Assembly: GCF_016865425.1 (NCBI RefSeq)
Contig: NZ_AP023355.1
Location: 2,230,198-2,294,197, forward strand
DNA length: 64,000 bases
Reading direction: 5' to 3'
DNA from: Actinocatenispora thailandica
GTDB taxonomy: Bacteria; Actinomycetota; Actinomycetes; Mycobacteriales; Micromonosporaceae
Translations under genes and position numbers: made by a program
In this document: piece after piece, positions 1 through 8,027 of the stretch
How positions within the stretch are numbered: position 1 is the first letter of the stretch
How the letters are laid out: each line of letters begins with the position of its first letter
The notes under the pieces: generated by a model
Seen by the model: the letters and a program-made list of their open reading frames with translations, nothing else
Database searches by the model: none
Told to the model about the DNA's origin: nothing

Positions 1-814
1 GGGCTACAGCTGGCTGGACGCGCCCGAACTCACCGCGATCCGGCGCCCGTTCACCGCGGACGACCTGCGTGCCGAACTCGGTGCGCACGGTGTGTCGCGC
101 ACCGTGCTGGTCGAGGGCGGCTGCTGCCGGGCCGGCGAGGTGCCCCGCCACCTCGCCATCGCCGCGGCCACCCCGGAGATCGCCGGCGTCGTCGCCTGGG
201 CCGACCTGACCGACCCCCACCTCGCGACGACCCTCGCCGGCTACCGCACCCTGCCCGGTGCGGACAAGCTCGTCGGCATCCGAGACCAGGTGCAGGGGCG
301 GGCCGACGCCGACTTCCTGGACACCGCCGAGGCCCACGCCGGGCTCGCCGCGATCGCCGCCAGCGGACTCGCCTTCGACCTCGTCGTCCGGGTCGACCAA
401 CTGCCCGCCGCCGCCCGCGCCGCCGCCGCCCATCCCGACCTGCGGTTCGTGCTCGACCACCTGGGCAAGCCGCGCATCAGCGCCGGGGCGGCCGGGCTCG
501 CCGAATGGCGTACCGCGATCGCGCCGCTCGCCGCCTGCGGCAACGCCACCGCGAAGCTGTCCGGGCTGGTCACCGAGGCGGACTGGGGCCGCTGGAGCGT
601 CGCCGACCTGCGCCCGTACGTGGCCGCCGCGATCGAGGCGTTCGGCGCCGACCGGCTGATGTTCGGCTCCGACTGGCCGGTGTGCACCACCGCCGCGAGC
701 TACGGCCAGGTGCTGACCGCGCTGCGCGCCGCGCTGCCCACCGAGACGACCGACACCGAGCGCGAGGCCATCTTCGGCACCACCGCGCGGACCACCTACC
801 GACTGGAGGCATGA
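1..814 (+). CDS. Amidohydrolase-family lactonase (probable L-fuconolactonase), 5' end outside window
   Basis: The frame is open from base 2 and reads into the window edge, so the N-terminus, with the first metal-binding His pair, is missing; about 270 residues are visible. Two hallmarks of the amidohydrolase_2 (COG3618) family are present: a VLDHLGKP segment (roughly visible residue 150) and a FGSDWPV segment (roughly 222) carrying the conserved His and Asp. Family members hydrolyse sugar lactones such as L-fucono-1,5-lactone in the cytoplasm. The next genes encode L-fuconate dehydratase and the diketo-acid hydrolase of the same pathway, so an L-fuconolactonase role is inferred from context. 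The GGAGGC before the stop serves as ribosome-binding site for the next gene, 4 bases downstream. Confidence 0.85.
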   Translation, partial: GYSWLDAPELTAIRRPFTADDLRAELGAHGVSRTVLVEGGCCRAGEVPRHLAIAAATPEIAGVVAWADLTDPHLATTLAGYRTLPGADKLVGIRDQVQGRADADFLDTAEAHAGLAAIAASGLAFDLVVRVDQLPAAARAAAAHPDLRFVLDHLGKPRISAGAAGLAEWRTAIAPLAACGNATAKLSGLVTEADWGRWSVADLRPYVAAAIEAFGADRLMFGSDWPVCTTAASYGQVLTALRAALPTETTDTEREAIFGTTARTTYRLEA

Positions 815-818
815 CAAC

Positions 819-1670
819 GTGAAGCTGATGCGGGTCGGCGCACCCGGCGCCGAACGCCCGGTGCTGCGTACCGACGACGAACGCCACCTCGACCTGACAC
901 CGGTCACCGCCGACATCGACGGCGCGTTCCTCGCCGCCGGCGGCGTCGAGCGGGTCCGCGCCGCCCACGTGGCCGGCGAACTGTCCGAGGTGGACGTCGC
1001 CGGGCAGCGGGTCGGCGCGCCGATCGCCCGGCCCGGCGCCGTGCTGTGCATCGGGCAGAACTACGCCGCGCACGCCGCCGAGTCCGGCTCCGAACCGCCG
1101 ACCGTGCCCATCCTGTTCTACAAGGGCAGCAACACCGTCGTCGGTCCGTACGACGACGTGCGGATCCCGCGCAACAGCGCCAAGACCGACTGGGAGGTCG
1201 AGCTCGGCGTGGTGATCGGACGCGAGGCGTCCTACCTGGACTCGCCGGAGCAGGCACTGGCGCACGTCGCCGGGTACGCGGTGTCCAACGACGTGTCCGA
1301 ACGTGCCTTCCAGAACGAGCAGTCCGGCGGGCAGTGGTCCAAGGGCAAGAGCTGCGCCACGTTCAACCCGCTCGGGCCGTGGCTGGTCACCGCCGACGAG
1401 GTCGGCGACCCGCAGCAGCTGGGGCTCCGCTCGTACGTCAACGACGAGCCGCGGCAGGACTCCACCACCGCCGACATGATCTTCACCGTCGGATACCTGA
1501 TCTGGCACCTGTCGCAGTACCTGGTGCTGGAGCCCGGCGACCTGATCAACACCGGTACGCCACAGGGGGTCGCGCTGTCCGGCCGGTTCCCCTACCTCGC
1601 GGCCGGCGACACGATGCGGCTGTCCATCGATGGGCTCGGCGAGCAGCGCCAGTCCCTCACCAACGCATAA
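819..1670 (+). CDS. Fumarylacetoacetate hydrolase family protein, probable 2,4-diketo-3-deoxy-L-fuconate hydrolase
   Basis: A 283-residue cytoplasmic FAH-superfamily enzyme. Such enzymes cleave a C-C bond of beta-diketo acids; in the L-fucose route the products are pyruvate and L-lactate. The metal-binding acidic motif lies in DWEVELG (about residue 127), with a third acidic ligand in SNDVSER (about 157). The C-terminal MIF..YLIW..SQY..LEPGDLINTGTPQGV block is typical of FAH hydrolases. The GTG start at 819 is chosen because GGAGGC lies 8 bases upstream and the previous stop is at 812-814. It is followed after 9 bases by L-fuconate dehydratase, so the genes look co-transcribed. Substrate is inferred from the neighbours; FAH enzymes acting on other diketo sugar acids look alike. 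Confidence 0.85.
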   Translation: MKLMRVGAPGAERPVLRTDDERHLDLTPVTADIDGAFLAAGGVERVRAAHVAGELSEVDVAGQRVGAPIARPGAVLCIGQNYAAHAAESGSEPPTVPILFYKGSNTVVGPYDDVRIPRNSAKTDWEVELGVVIGREASYLDSPEQALAHVAGYAVSNDVSERAFQNEQSGGQWSKGKSCATFNPLGPWLVTADEVGDPQQLGLRSYVNDEPRQDSTTADMIFTVGYLIWHLSQYLVLEPGDLINTGTPQGVALSGRFPYLAAGDTMRLSIDGLGEQRQSLTNA

Positions 1671-1679
1671 GGCGGCACC

Positions 1680-2975
1680 ATGGCGACGATCACCGCGGTG
1701 GACACCGTGGACATCCGGTTCCCCACCTCGCGGGAACTGGACGGCTCCGACGCGATGAACCCCGATCCCGACTACTCCGCCTCGTACGTGGTGCTGCGCA
1801 CCGACGACCCGGCGGTACCGGACGGGCACGGGTTCACGTTCACCATCGGCCGTGGCAACGACGTGGTGTGCGCCGCGATCGGTGCGCTGGCACCGCTGGT
1901 GATCGGCACCGACGTGGCCGCGCTGTGCGCCGACCCGGGCGAGTTCGGGCGGCGGCTGACGCACGACTCGCAGTTCCGCTGGCTCGGCCCGGAGAAGGGC
2001 GTCATGCACCTCGCCGCCGCCGGCATCCTCAACGCCGCCTGGGACCTCGCCGGAAAGTGCGCCGGCAAGCCGGTGTGGCGGCTGCTCGCCGAAATGTCAC
2101 CGGAGCAGCTGGTCGACCTGGTCGACTGGCGCTACCTGACCGACGCGCTCACCCCCGACGAGGCGCTGCAGCTGTTGCGGGACAAGGTACCCGGCCGGGC
2201 CGAGCGGACCGCCGCGCTGCTCGCCGACGGCTACCCCGCCTACACCACCTCGCCCGGCTGGCTCGGCTACCCGGACGACAAGGTGGTCCGGCTGGCCAAG
2301 CAGGCGGTGGCCGACGGATTCGGCCAGATCAAGCTGAAGGTCGGCGCCGACCTCGACGACGACATCCGGCGGTTCGCCGCCGCCCGTGCCGCCGTCGGCC
2401 CGGACCTGCCCATCGCCGTCGACGCCAACCAGCGGTGGGACGTGCCCGCCGCGATCGAGTGGATGGCCGCCCTCGCCCCGTTCACACCACACTGGATCGA
2501 GGAACCCACCAGCCCGGACGACATCCTCGGCCACGCCGCGATCCGCCGCGCCGTGGCGCCGACGCTCGTCGCCACCGGCGAGCACGTGCACAACCGGGTG
2601 ATGTTCAAACAGCTCCTGCAAGCCCAGGCGGTCGACATCGTGCAGATCGACGCCGCCCGGGTCGGCGGCGTCAACGAGAACGTCGCGATCCTGCTGCTCG
2701 CCGCGAAGTTCGGGGTGCCGGTGTGCCCGCACGCCGGCGGCGTCGGGCTGTGCGAACTGGTCCGGCACCTGTCGATGTTCGACTACGTCGCCGTGTCCGG
2801 GTCGCTGACCGGGCGGGTCATCGAGTACGTCGACCACCTGCACGAGCACTTCGTCGACCCGGCCGTGATCGAGCGTGGCTGCTACCGGGCGCCCACGGCG
2901 GCAGGGTTCTCCACCGAGATCAGGCCGGAGTCGATCGCCCGCTATCGCTACCCGGACGGGCCGGCGTGGCGCTGA
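1680..2975 (+). CDS. fucD: L-fuconate dehydratase, enolase superfamily
   Basis: A 431-residue enolase-superfamily dehydratase converting L-fuconate to 2-keto-3-deoxy-L-fuconate. All expected residues are visible: Lys220 in KLKVG, Asp in VDANQRW (about 248), Glu in EEPTSPDD (about 274), Glu in GEHVHNR (about 301), Asp in IDAARVGG (about 324) and His in [11 protein letters not shown] (about 351). Numbering and spacing coincide with the characterised Xanthomonas enzyme, as known for this family. The N-terminal MNPDPDYS block and the FTIGRGND block are also diagnostic. ATG 1680 follows GGCGGC after the FAH gene. This is the most secure anchor for assigning the cluster to L-fucose; related 6-deoxy or D-arabinose-type acids may also be used. 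Confidence 0.95.
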   Translation: MATITAVDTVDIRFPTSRELDGSDAMNPDPDYSASYVVLRTDDPAVPDGHGFTFTIGRGNDVVCAAIGALAPLVIGTDVAALCADPGEFGRRLTHDSQFRWLGPEKGVMHLAAAGILNAAWDLAGKCAGKPVWRLLAEMSPEQLVDLVDWRYLTDALTPDEALQLLRDKVPGRAERTAALLADGYPAYTTSPGWLGYPDDKVVRLAKQAVADGFGQIKLKVGADLDDDIRRFAAARAAVGPDLPIAVDANQRWDVPAAIEWMAALAPFTPHWIEEPTSPDDILGHAAIRRAVAPTLVATGEHVHNRVMFKQLLQAQAVDIVQIDAARVGGVNENVAILLLAAKFGVPVCPHAGGVGLCELVRHLSMFDYVAVSGSLTGRVIEYVDHLHEHFVDPAVIERGCYRAPTAAGFSTEIRPESIARYRYPDGPAWR

Positions 2976-3138
2976 ACGTCGACCTGGCCGCGCTGTCGGC
3001 CAGGCCGGTGGGTTCGGGGGATGGCGGGCGCGAAACACCTTCCCCCACCCTCCCGGGGGCGACCCCGACACAACGATAGCCCGCGATTCCGGTCGGGGCG
3101 GCGGATCCCGGGCCGGCTGTGGACGGTGCGGGGGTGCT

Positions 3139-4956
3139 GTGGACGAGCTGGACGACGCCCCCGCAACCGTGCTAACGGACCCGCGCGCGCCTGCCCACCA
3201 CGGACCCGGCGACGCGACCGACCGCGCGCCTGACCATGCGCCTGAGCAGCCGCCCCACGAACCGGCGTCGCTCGCCGCGCTGCGCATCCTCGCCGACGCG
3301 GTCGCGGCCGGTCACCGGGACCCGTTCGACCCCGCGGTACCGCTGATCCTCGCCGCCGGGCCGCTCGCCGGCAGCGGCGCGCCCGGTACCGCACGGGTGG
3401 CCGCGATCGGGCTGTCGCCGCTGTCCGACGCGGTCGGGGAGACTCGGGCCGAGGGGCCGTTCGGCGCCGCGTTGCGGGCCGCGGGGGCCGCCACCCTGGC
3501 GCTGACCGGCCGCGCTGACCGGCCGTCGATCCTGCTGCTGCGCAACGGATCGGCCGAGCTGCGCGACGCGTCCGAGCTGGCCGGCACCGGTACCGTCGCC
3601 GCCACCGACATGCTGGCCGCCCGCTACGGCGAACGGGCCGGGATCGCGGTGATCGGGCCCGCCGGGCGGCGCCGGGCGCGGGCCGCCACGATCCTCACCG
3701 ACCGGTACTTCCCGCTGCCGCGGCTCGGTTTCGGCGCCGTGCTGGGCGACCGCAACCTCGTCGCGATCGTCTGCCTCGGCGGGCCGGCCCCGCCGGTCGC
3801 GGACCCGCGGGCGCTGGCGACGGTGGCCGCCCGCTACCGCGCCGAGCAGCCGGCCAACCCGCTCACCGAGTGGCAGCACCGCCCGCCCGGCTTCGGCGTC
3901 TGGCCGTACGGCGCCGAACCCGGATACGGTGCGCGCCACAACTTCACCGACACCGTCGCCACCGCCGGTGCGGGACTCGCGCCGGGCCGGTTCCTCGACC
4001 GGTACCGGGCCGCCGCGCCCTGCCCGGACTGCCCGACCGACTGCCTGAAGGTGTTCGCGCCGCCCGGCGGCCCGCCGGTCGCCCTGCATCAGGAGGCGGT
4101 CGCCGCGCTCGGACCGAACCTCGGCATCGACGACGCCGACACCGTGCTGGCCGCCGCCGCGGCGTGCCTCGACGCCGGGCTCGACCCGGTCTCGGTCGGC
4201 GGCACCCTCGGCTGCCTGTACGAGGCCGCGCACCGTGGCCGGCTCCCCGCCGGTTGGCCGGACTGCGGCTTCGGTACCGACCCGGCGCCGTTCATCGCCG
4301 CCGCCGCGGACGGCGACGACGAGTTCGCCGCCGCGCTGCGCGACGGAGCAACCCGGCTCGCCGCCCGGCTCGGCGTCCCGGACGCGGCGATGGCGGTACG
4401 AGGGGTCGAACTGCCGCCGTTCGACCCGAGGATCCAGCCCGGCCTCGCCCTCGCGTACGCCGCCGCACCAACCGGACCGCGCTACGACACGGTCGAGCAC
4501 GACCTCGACTTCGATCCCGCTCTCGGTGCCCCACACTGCTGGCCGCAGCTGCGCGAACTCGGCCTCACCGCGCCGGAACCGGCGCGGCGGCTGGACGCCG
4601 ACCGGGCCGACCGCACCGCGGTGCTGCTCGCGCTGTGGTCGGCGCTCGACGCGTACGGCATCTGCCCGTACGCGAGCACACCGACCAGGCCGCTGAGCCT
4701 GGCGCTGCTCGCCGACCTGATCGCCGCCGGCACCGGCCACCGGCTCGACACCCCCGCACTGCTGGACCTCGGTGCCGACCGGCTGCGCCGGCAGCACCGG
4801 ATCAACGACGCGCTCGGCGTCACCGAGCCGCGGCGGCTGCCGGACCGGATGCACACCGAGCCGGTGGCGGCCGGGGTGCACGCCGGCGCGGTACTCGACC
4901 CGGACCGGTTCGCCGCCGCCCTGGCGCGGCTGCGGGCCGGACTCGAACTGTCCTGA
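3139..4956 (+). CDS. Aldehyde:ferredoxin oxidoreductase (AOR) family protein
   Basis: The protein reads as the tungsten/molybdenum-pterin AOR family. It has a GPLAGSGAPG segment, the block LALTGRADRPSI followed by an RDASELAGTGT-like segment, the IGPAGRR segment, and the [4Fe-4S] ligand set Cys295-X2-Cys298-X3-Cys302 plus Cys509 in YGICPYA. This matches the spacing in Pyrococcus AOR. From GTG 3139 the length is 605 residues, the usual family size. The frame is open further upstream and GTG 3169 is an alternative; no strong SD is visible. The N-terminal 40 residues are Pro/Ala/Asp-rich and lack the usual YAGKILRVDLT-type strand. It lies 163 bases after fucD and 12 bases before the SDR gene. 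Role in aerobic fucose breakdown is unknown; oxidation of a sugar-derived aldehyde is inference. No ferredoxin or cofactor gene is in the window. Confidence 0.8.
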   Translation: MDELDDAPATVLTDPRAPAHHGPGDATDRAPDHAPEQPPHEPASLAALRILADAVAAGHRDPFDPAVPLILAAGPLAGSGAPGTARVAAIGLSPLSDAVGETRAEGPFGAALRAAGAATLALTGRADRPSILLLRNGSAELRDASELAGTGTVAATDMLAARYGERAGIAVIGPAGRRRARAATILTDRYFPLPRLGFGAVLGDRNLVAIVCLGGPAPPVADPRALATVAARYRAEQPANPLTEWQHRPPGFGVWPYGAEPGYGARHNFTDTVATAGAGLAPGRFLDRYRAAAPCPDCPTDCLKVFAPPGGPPVALHQEAVAALGPNLGIDDADTVLAAAAACLDAGLDPVSVGGTLGCLYEAAHRGRLPAGWPDCGFGTDPAPFIAAAADGDDEFAAALRDGATRLAARLGVPDAAMAVRGVELPPFDPRIQPGLALAYAAAPTGPRYDTVEHDLDFDPALGAPHCWPQLRELGLTAPEPARRLDADRADRTAVLLALWSALDAYGICPYASTPTRPLSLALLADLIAAGTGHRLDTPALLDLGADRLRRQHRINDALGVTEPRRLPDRMHTEPVAAGVHAGAVLDPDRFAAALARLRAGLELS

Positions 4957-4968
4957 ACGGAGGAACGC

Positions 4969-5718
4969 ATGGGTGAGTTGGACGGGCTCGTCGCGGTGGT
5001 GACCGGCGGCGGCTCCGGAATCGGGAAGGCGTGCGCGGAGGCGTTCGCCGCTGCCGGGGCACGGGTCGGCGCGCTCGACGTGCACCCCGGCACCCCGACC
5101 GACCAGGTGCTGCCGGTGACCGCCGACGTGACCGACAACGCGGCGCTCGACGCCGCGATGGCGGCCGTGGCGGAACGGTTCGGCGGCATCGACATCCTGG
5201 TCAACAACGCCGGCATCAGCTCGGTCGGTACCGTCGCCGACAACGACGACGCCGAGTGGCACCGCAACCTCGACGTCAACGTGGTCGGGGTGGCCCGCGC
5301 CACCCGGGCCGCCCTGCCGTACCTGCGGCGCAGCGACCACGCCGCGATCGTCAACACCTCGTCGATCGCCGCCACCGCCGGTCTGCCGCAGCGGGTGCTG
5401 TACTCGGCGACCAAGGGCGCGGTGCACGCGATGACGCTCGCGATGGCCGCCGACTTCGTCGCCGACGGGATCCGGGTCAACTGCGTGGAGCCGGGCACCG
5501 TGGACACACCGTGGGTGGCGCGGCTGCTGTCGCGTACCGCGGATCCGGCGGGGGAGCGTGCCCGGCTGCAGGCCCGGCAGCCGATCGGCCGGTTGGTCGC
5601 CGCCGACGAGGTGGCGCGCGCCGTCTGCTACCTTGCCTCGCCGGCGTCCGGCTCGACCACCGCCACCGCGCTGCCGGTCGACGGCGGCATGTTCGGTCTG
5701 CGCCTGCCCCGCGCCTGA
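4969..5718 (+). CDS. SDR oxidoreductase, probable 2-keto-3-deoxy-L-fuconate 4-dehydrogenase
   Basis: A 249-residue classical short-chain dehydrogenase. The NAD(P)-binding motif TGGGSGIG is at about residues 12-19, NNAG at about 81, the catalytic Ser at 131-132, and Tyr145-X3-Lys149 forms the active site. The segment NCVEPGTVDTPW after the active site matches 2-keto-3-deoxy-L-fuconate dehydrogenases, which produce 2,4-diketo-3-deoxy-L-fuconate for the FAH hydrolase at 819. GGAGG at 4960-4964 sits 4 bases before ATG 4969. It is the last gene of the fucose cluster; the fucose 1-dehydrogenase is not in the window and is probably upstream. The stop codon is the first bases of a tandem repeat. Confidence 0.88.
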   Translation: MGELDGLVAVVTGGGSGIGKACAEAFAAAGARVGALDVHPGTPTDQVLPVTADVTDNAALDAAMAAVAERFGGIDILVNNAGISSVGTVADNDDAEWHRNLDVNVVGVARATRAALPYLRRSDHAAIVNTSSIAATAGLPQRVLYSATKGAVHAMTLAMAADFVADGIRVNCVEPGTVDTPWVARLLSRTADPAGERARLQARQPIGRLVAADEVARAVCYLASPASGSTTATALPVDGGMFGLRLPRA

Positions 5719-5805
5719 CCGCCGCGCGCCGGACCGCCGCGCGCCGGACCGCCGCGCGCTGGACCGCCGCGCGCTGGACCGCCGGGCGCTGGACCGTCGG
5801 GCGAG
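5716..5805 (+). repeat. Six tandem copies of a 15-bp GC-rich unit
   Basis: The unit GGACCGCCGCGCGCC is repeated six times from 5716 to 5805 with drift at two or three positions. The first copy starts on the TGA stop of the SDR gene. A 15-bp unit keeps any reading frame, but no gene covers it on a convincing strand. It may act as a transcription-end or recombination-prone spacer; function is unknown. Confidence 0.9.
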
Positions 5806-5911
5806 GCGCTACGCCCAGGGGCGATCGTCCCTGCGTGCTAGCGTGTTGCCCGGTCGTACCGGGGGTGGCGCCGCAGCGCCGCCGGCCGGCACCGATGACA
5901 GGAGAGAACGC

Positions 5912-6787
5912 ATGCAGGTGTTGGTGACCGGCGGTGCCGGGTTTGTCGGCAGCCGGCTCATCCGCGGGCTGCTGGCCGAGTTCGGCGACATCCACATCGT
6001 GTCGGTGGACAACTACTTCACCGGCACCCTGGCCAACCACGTCGACGACGAGCGGGTCGAATACCTGCACGACAGTACGGTCAACGTGCGCAAGCTGTGG
6101 GCCGACCGCGGCGGCGACCTGGACGCGGTCTTCCACCTGGGCGAGTACTCCCGCATTCCGCAGTCGTTCGACGAGCCGGACCGGGTCTGGGAGTACAACA
6201 TGTACGGCACCAAGGAGGTCGTCGCGCTCGCCCAGGAGCACGGCGCCAAGCTGGTGTACGCGGGGTCCAGCTCCAAGTTCGGCAACGGCGGGCAGGACGA
6301 GAACCTCAACCCGTACGCGTGGATCAAGGCCAAGAACGTCGAGTACATCCGCAACGTGTCCAACTGGTACGGACTGGACTACGTCGTCACCTACTTCTAC
6401 AACGTGTACGGGCCGGGCCAGATCACCGACGGCCCCTACGCCACCGTCATCGGCATCTTCGAGCGGCAGTACGCCAAGGGCGAGCCGCTGACCGTCGTCG
6501 AACCCGGCACCCAGACCCGCGACTTCACCCACGTCGACGACATCGTCTCCGGCATCATCACCTGCTACCGGCACGGCAGCGGCGACGGCTACCTCCTCGG
6601 GTACGGGCAGGAGCGCAGCCTGCTGTCGGTCGCGAAGCTGTTCGACGCGCCGTACGTGCTGATCCCGGCCCGGCGCGGGGAGCGCACCGAGGGCCAGGCC
6701 GACACCTCGAAGGCCCGCGCCCTGGGCTGGCAGCCCACCATCGACCTGGCCGACTACGTCGAGCGGCGCAAGCGCGAACTCGCCTGA
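5912..6787 (+). CDS. NAD-dependent epimerase/dehydratase (extended SDR)
   Basis: A 291-residue extended short-chain dehydrogenase. The Rossmann motif TGGAGFVGS is at residues 6-14, a catalytic SSS segment is near 112, and Tyr135-X3-Lys139 forms the active site. YNVYGPGQ and the TRDFTHVDDIV block (about residue 205) are typical of UDP-glucose 4-epimerase and dTDP-glucose dehydratase relatives. It probably acts on a nucleotide sugar in the cytoplasm; the exact substrate cannot be read. ATG 5912 is chosen because GGAGAG precedes it by 6 bases and the Rossmann motif begins immediately; the open frame extends further upstream only through the repeat. It is transcribed alone and convergent with the next gene. 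Confidence 0.88.
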   Translation: MQVLVTGGAGFVGSRLIRGLLAEFGDIHIVSVDNYFTGTLANHVDDERVEYLHDSTVNVRKLWADRGGDLDAVFHLGEYSRIPQSFDEPDRVWEYNMYGTKEVVALAQEHGAKLVYAGSSSKFGNGGQDENLNPYAWIKAKNVEYIRNVSNWYGLDYVVTYFYNVYGPGQITDGPYATVIGIFERQYAKGEPLTVVEPGTQTRDFTHVDDIVSGIITCYRHGSGDGYLLGYGQERSLLSVAKLFDAPYVLIPARRGERTEGQADTSKARALGWQPTIDLADYVERRKRELA

Positions 6788-6852
6788 CAGCGCGCCGGCG
6801 GGCCCGGCCGGCCGCGGCGCCGGCGAGGTCGCCGTGCCACGGCCGGCGGCGG

Positions 6853-7791
6853 TCAGGGCCACCAGCGGTGACCGGCGGTGAGCTCGGTCAGTTCGGCGAG
6901 CCGGCCCGCGGATCCCGGGTGGGCAGCGTCCGGCCGGTCCAGGCTCTCCGCGAGGTCCGCGACCAGGTGGGCCGCCTCCCGCAGCTCGCAGCCGGTGCGC
7001 AGCGCGTCGACCGCCGTCCCGGTGACGCGGCCCAGTACGTCGAGGACGGCGTGCAGGTGCGGTCCGCTGAACCGGGCCAGGAAGAACCAGTCGTCGACCG
7101 GGTCGCCGTAGCGGGCCCATTCGAAGTCCAGCAGGGCGCTGACCCGCCCGTCACAGGTCAGCCAGTTGTCCCAGTGGCAGTCGGCGTGCACCGGCACGTC
7201 GGTACCCGCCCGCGCCGGCGCGCGCTCGGCGATCGTCCAGAGCCGGTCCAGTACCGGTGCGGGTAGCCCGAGCCCGGCGGCGACCCGCTCCACCCCGGCC
7301 AGCAACTCGTCGCGGCCGGTGAACCCGCCGTGGTCCATCGGCTCCCGCAGGATCCGCCCGGCCGCCGCCGGTGGGCGCCAGGCATGCAGCATGCCGATCC
7401 GCTCGGCCGCCTGCTCGGCCAGCCGGCGAGCGGTCGGCTCGTCGACGCCGGGCAGGCCCATCCGCGGTGCCGTGCCCGGCATCCGGGCGTAGCAGGCGTA
7501 CCGGACCTGGCCGGCCCCGGACCCGTACCGCCCGCTGCGCAGCAGCGGCGGCGCCAGCCCCTCCGGTAGCCGGGACACCAGCGCGACCTCCCGGTCCAGC
7601 CGATCGTGCCGGTCGACCTCGATGACCTTGACGACGATGTCGGCGCCGACCGACACCCGGTGCGAGAGGCTGCCCACCAACGACAGCGGCCCGGGATCTC
7701 GGCCCAGCACCGACGCCGCGATCGCCGCCGCGGCGACGTCCAGGTGCGCGCGATCGGACATCAGCGTTCGACCGCTGGGCTGGTCGTGCAT
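6853..7791 (-). CDS. Aminoglycoside phosphotransferase (APH)/choline kinase-like protein
   Basis: A 312-residue kinase-fold protein. It has the catalytic Brenner-type motif HADCHWDNWL near residue 201 and the metal-binding LLDFEWARYGDP about 20 residues later. The N-lobe lysine is likely in DIVVKVIEV. Members phosphorylate aminoglycosides, sugars or other small alcohols in the cytoplasm; no feature points to a specific substrate. ATG 7791 gives the longest plausible start; ATG 7761 (MSDRAHLD) is an alternative, and neither has a strong SD. It is monocistronic, divergent from the sialidase gene and convergent with the epimerase. Confidence 0.8.
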   Translation of the reverse strand: MHDQPSGRTLMSDRAHLDVAAAAIAASVLGRDPGPLSLVGSLSHRVSVGADIVVKVIEVDRHDRLDREVALVSRLPEGLAPPLLRSGRYGSGAGQVRYACYARMPGTAPRMGLPGVDEPTARRLAEQAAERIGMLHAWRPPAAAGRILREPMDHGGFTGRDELLAGVERVAAGLGLPAPVLDRLWTIAERAPARAGTDVPVHADCHWDNWLTCDGRVSALLDFEWARYGDPVDDWFFLARFSGPHLHAVLDVLGRVTGTAVDALRTGCELREAAHLVADLAESLDRPDAAHPGSAGRLAELTELTAGHRWWP

Positions 7792-7926
7792 CGGGCCGCT
7801 CCGATCGGTGGGGCGTCGTCGGCCTCGACCATGCCACAGCCGCCACCCGCCAGCCGCGTACCCGCCACCCGGCGGCGCTCCCGGCTGGTCGTCGCGCAGC
7901 GAACGTGTCGGCCGTGCTGCGCTCGG

Positions 7927-7991
7927 TTGACACCGTCGCCCGGATCGTCCTACTGTCCATCCCGATCCATAGACATAGTACGTCCTATGTC
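7927..7991 (+). promoter_or_regulatory. Sigma70-type promoter and palindromic operator for the sialidase gene
   Basis: TTGACA at 7927-7932 and TACTGT at 7951-7956 are separated by 18 bases. Just downstream, GACATAG (7972-7978) and CTATGTC (7985-7991) form a perfect 7-bp inverted repeat around 6 bases. The repeat lies in the expected 5' untranslated region, 36 bases before ATG 8028. This position suits a repressor operator; the regulator is not identified. Confidence 0.6.
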
Positions 7992-8027
7992 CGCGCGGCC
8001 GACGCCGCAGAGAGGGGATCGCACATC

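Noticed and set aside
2875-3138. AOR translation starting at 2875 inside fucD
   Set aside because: The extra ~88 residues are Arg/Gly/Ser-rich shadow of the fucD end and its spacer. GTG 3139 gives the normal family length.
5716-5805. A CRISPR-like array
   Set aside because: The 15-bp units are contiguous without spacers and no cas genes are present. No CRISPR array was seen anywhere in the window.
7905-8027. Sialidase start at 7905
   Set aside because: That segment contains the promoter and operator, and the signal peptide begins cleanly at ATG 8028.
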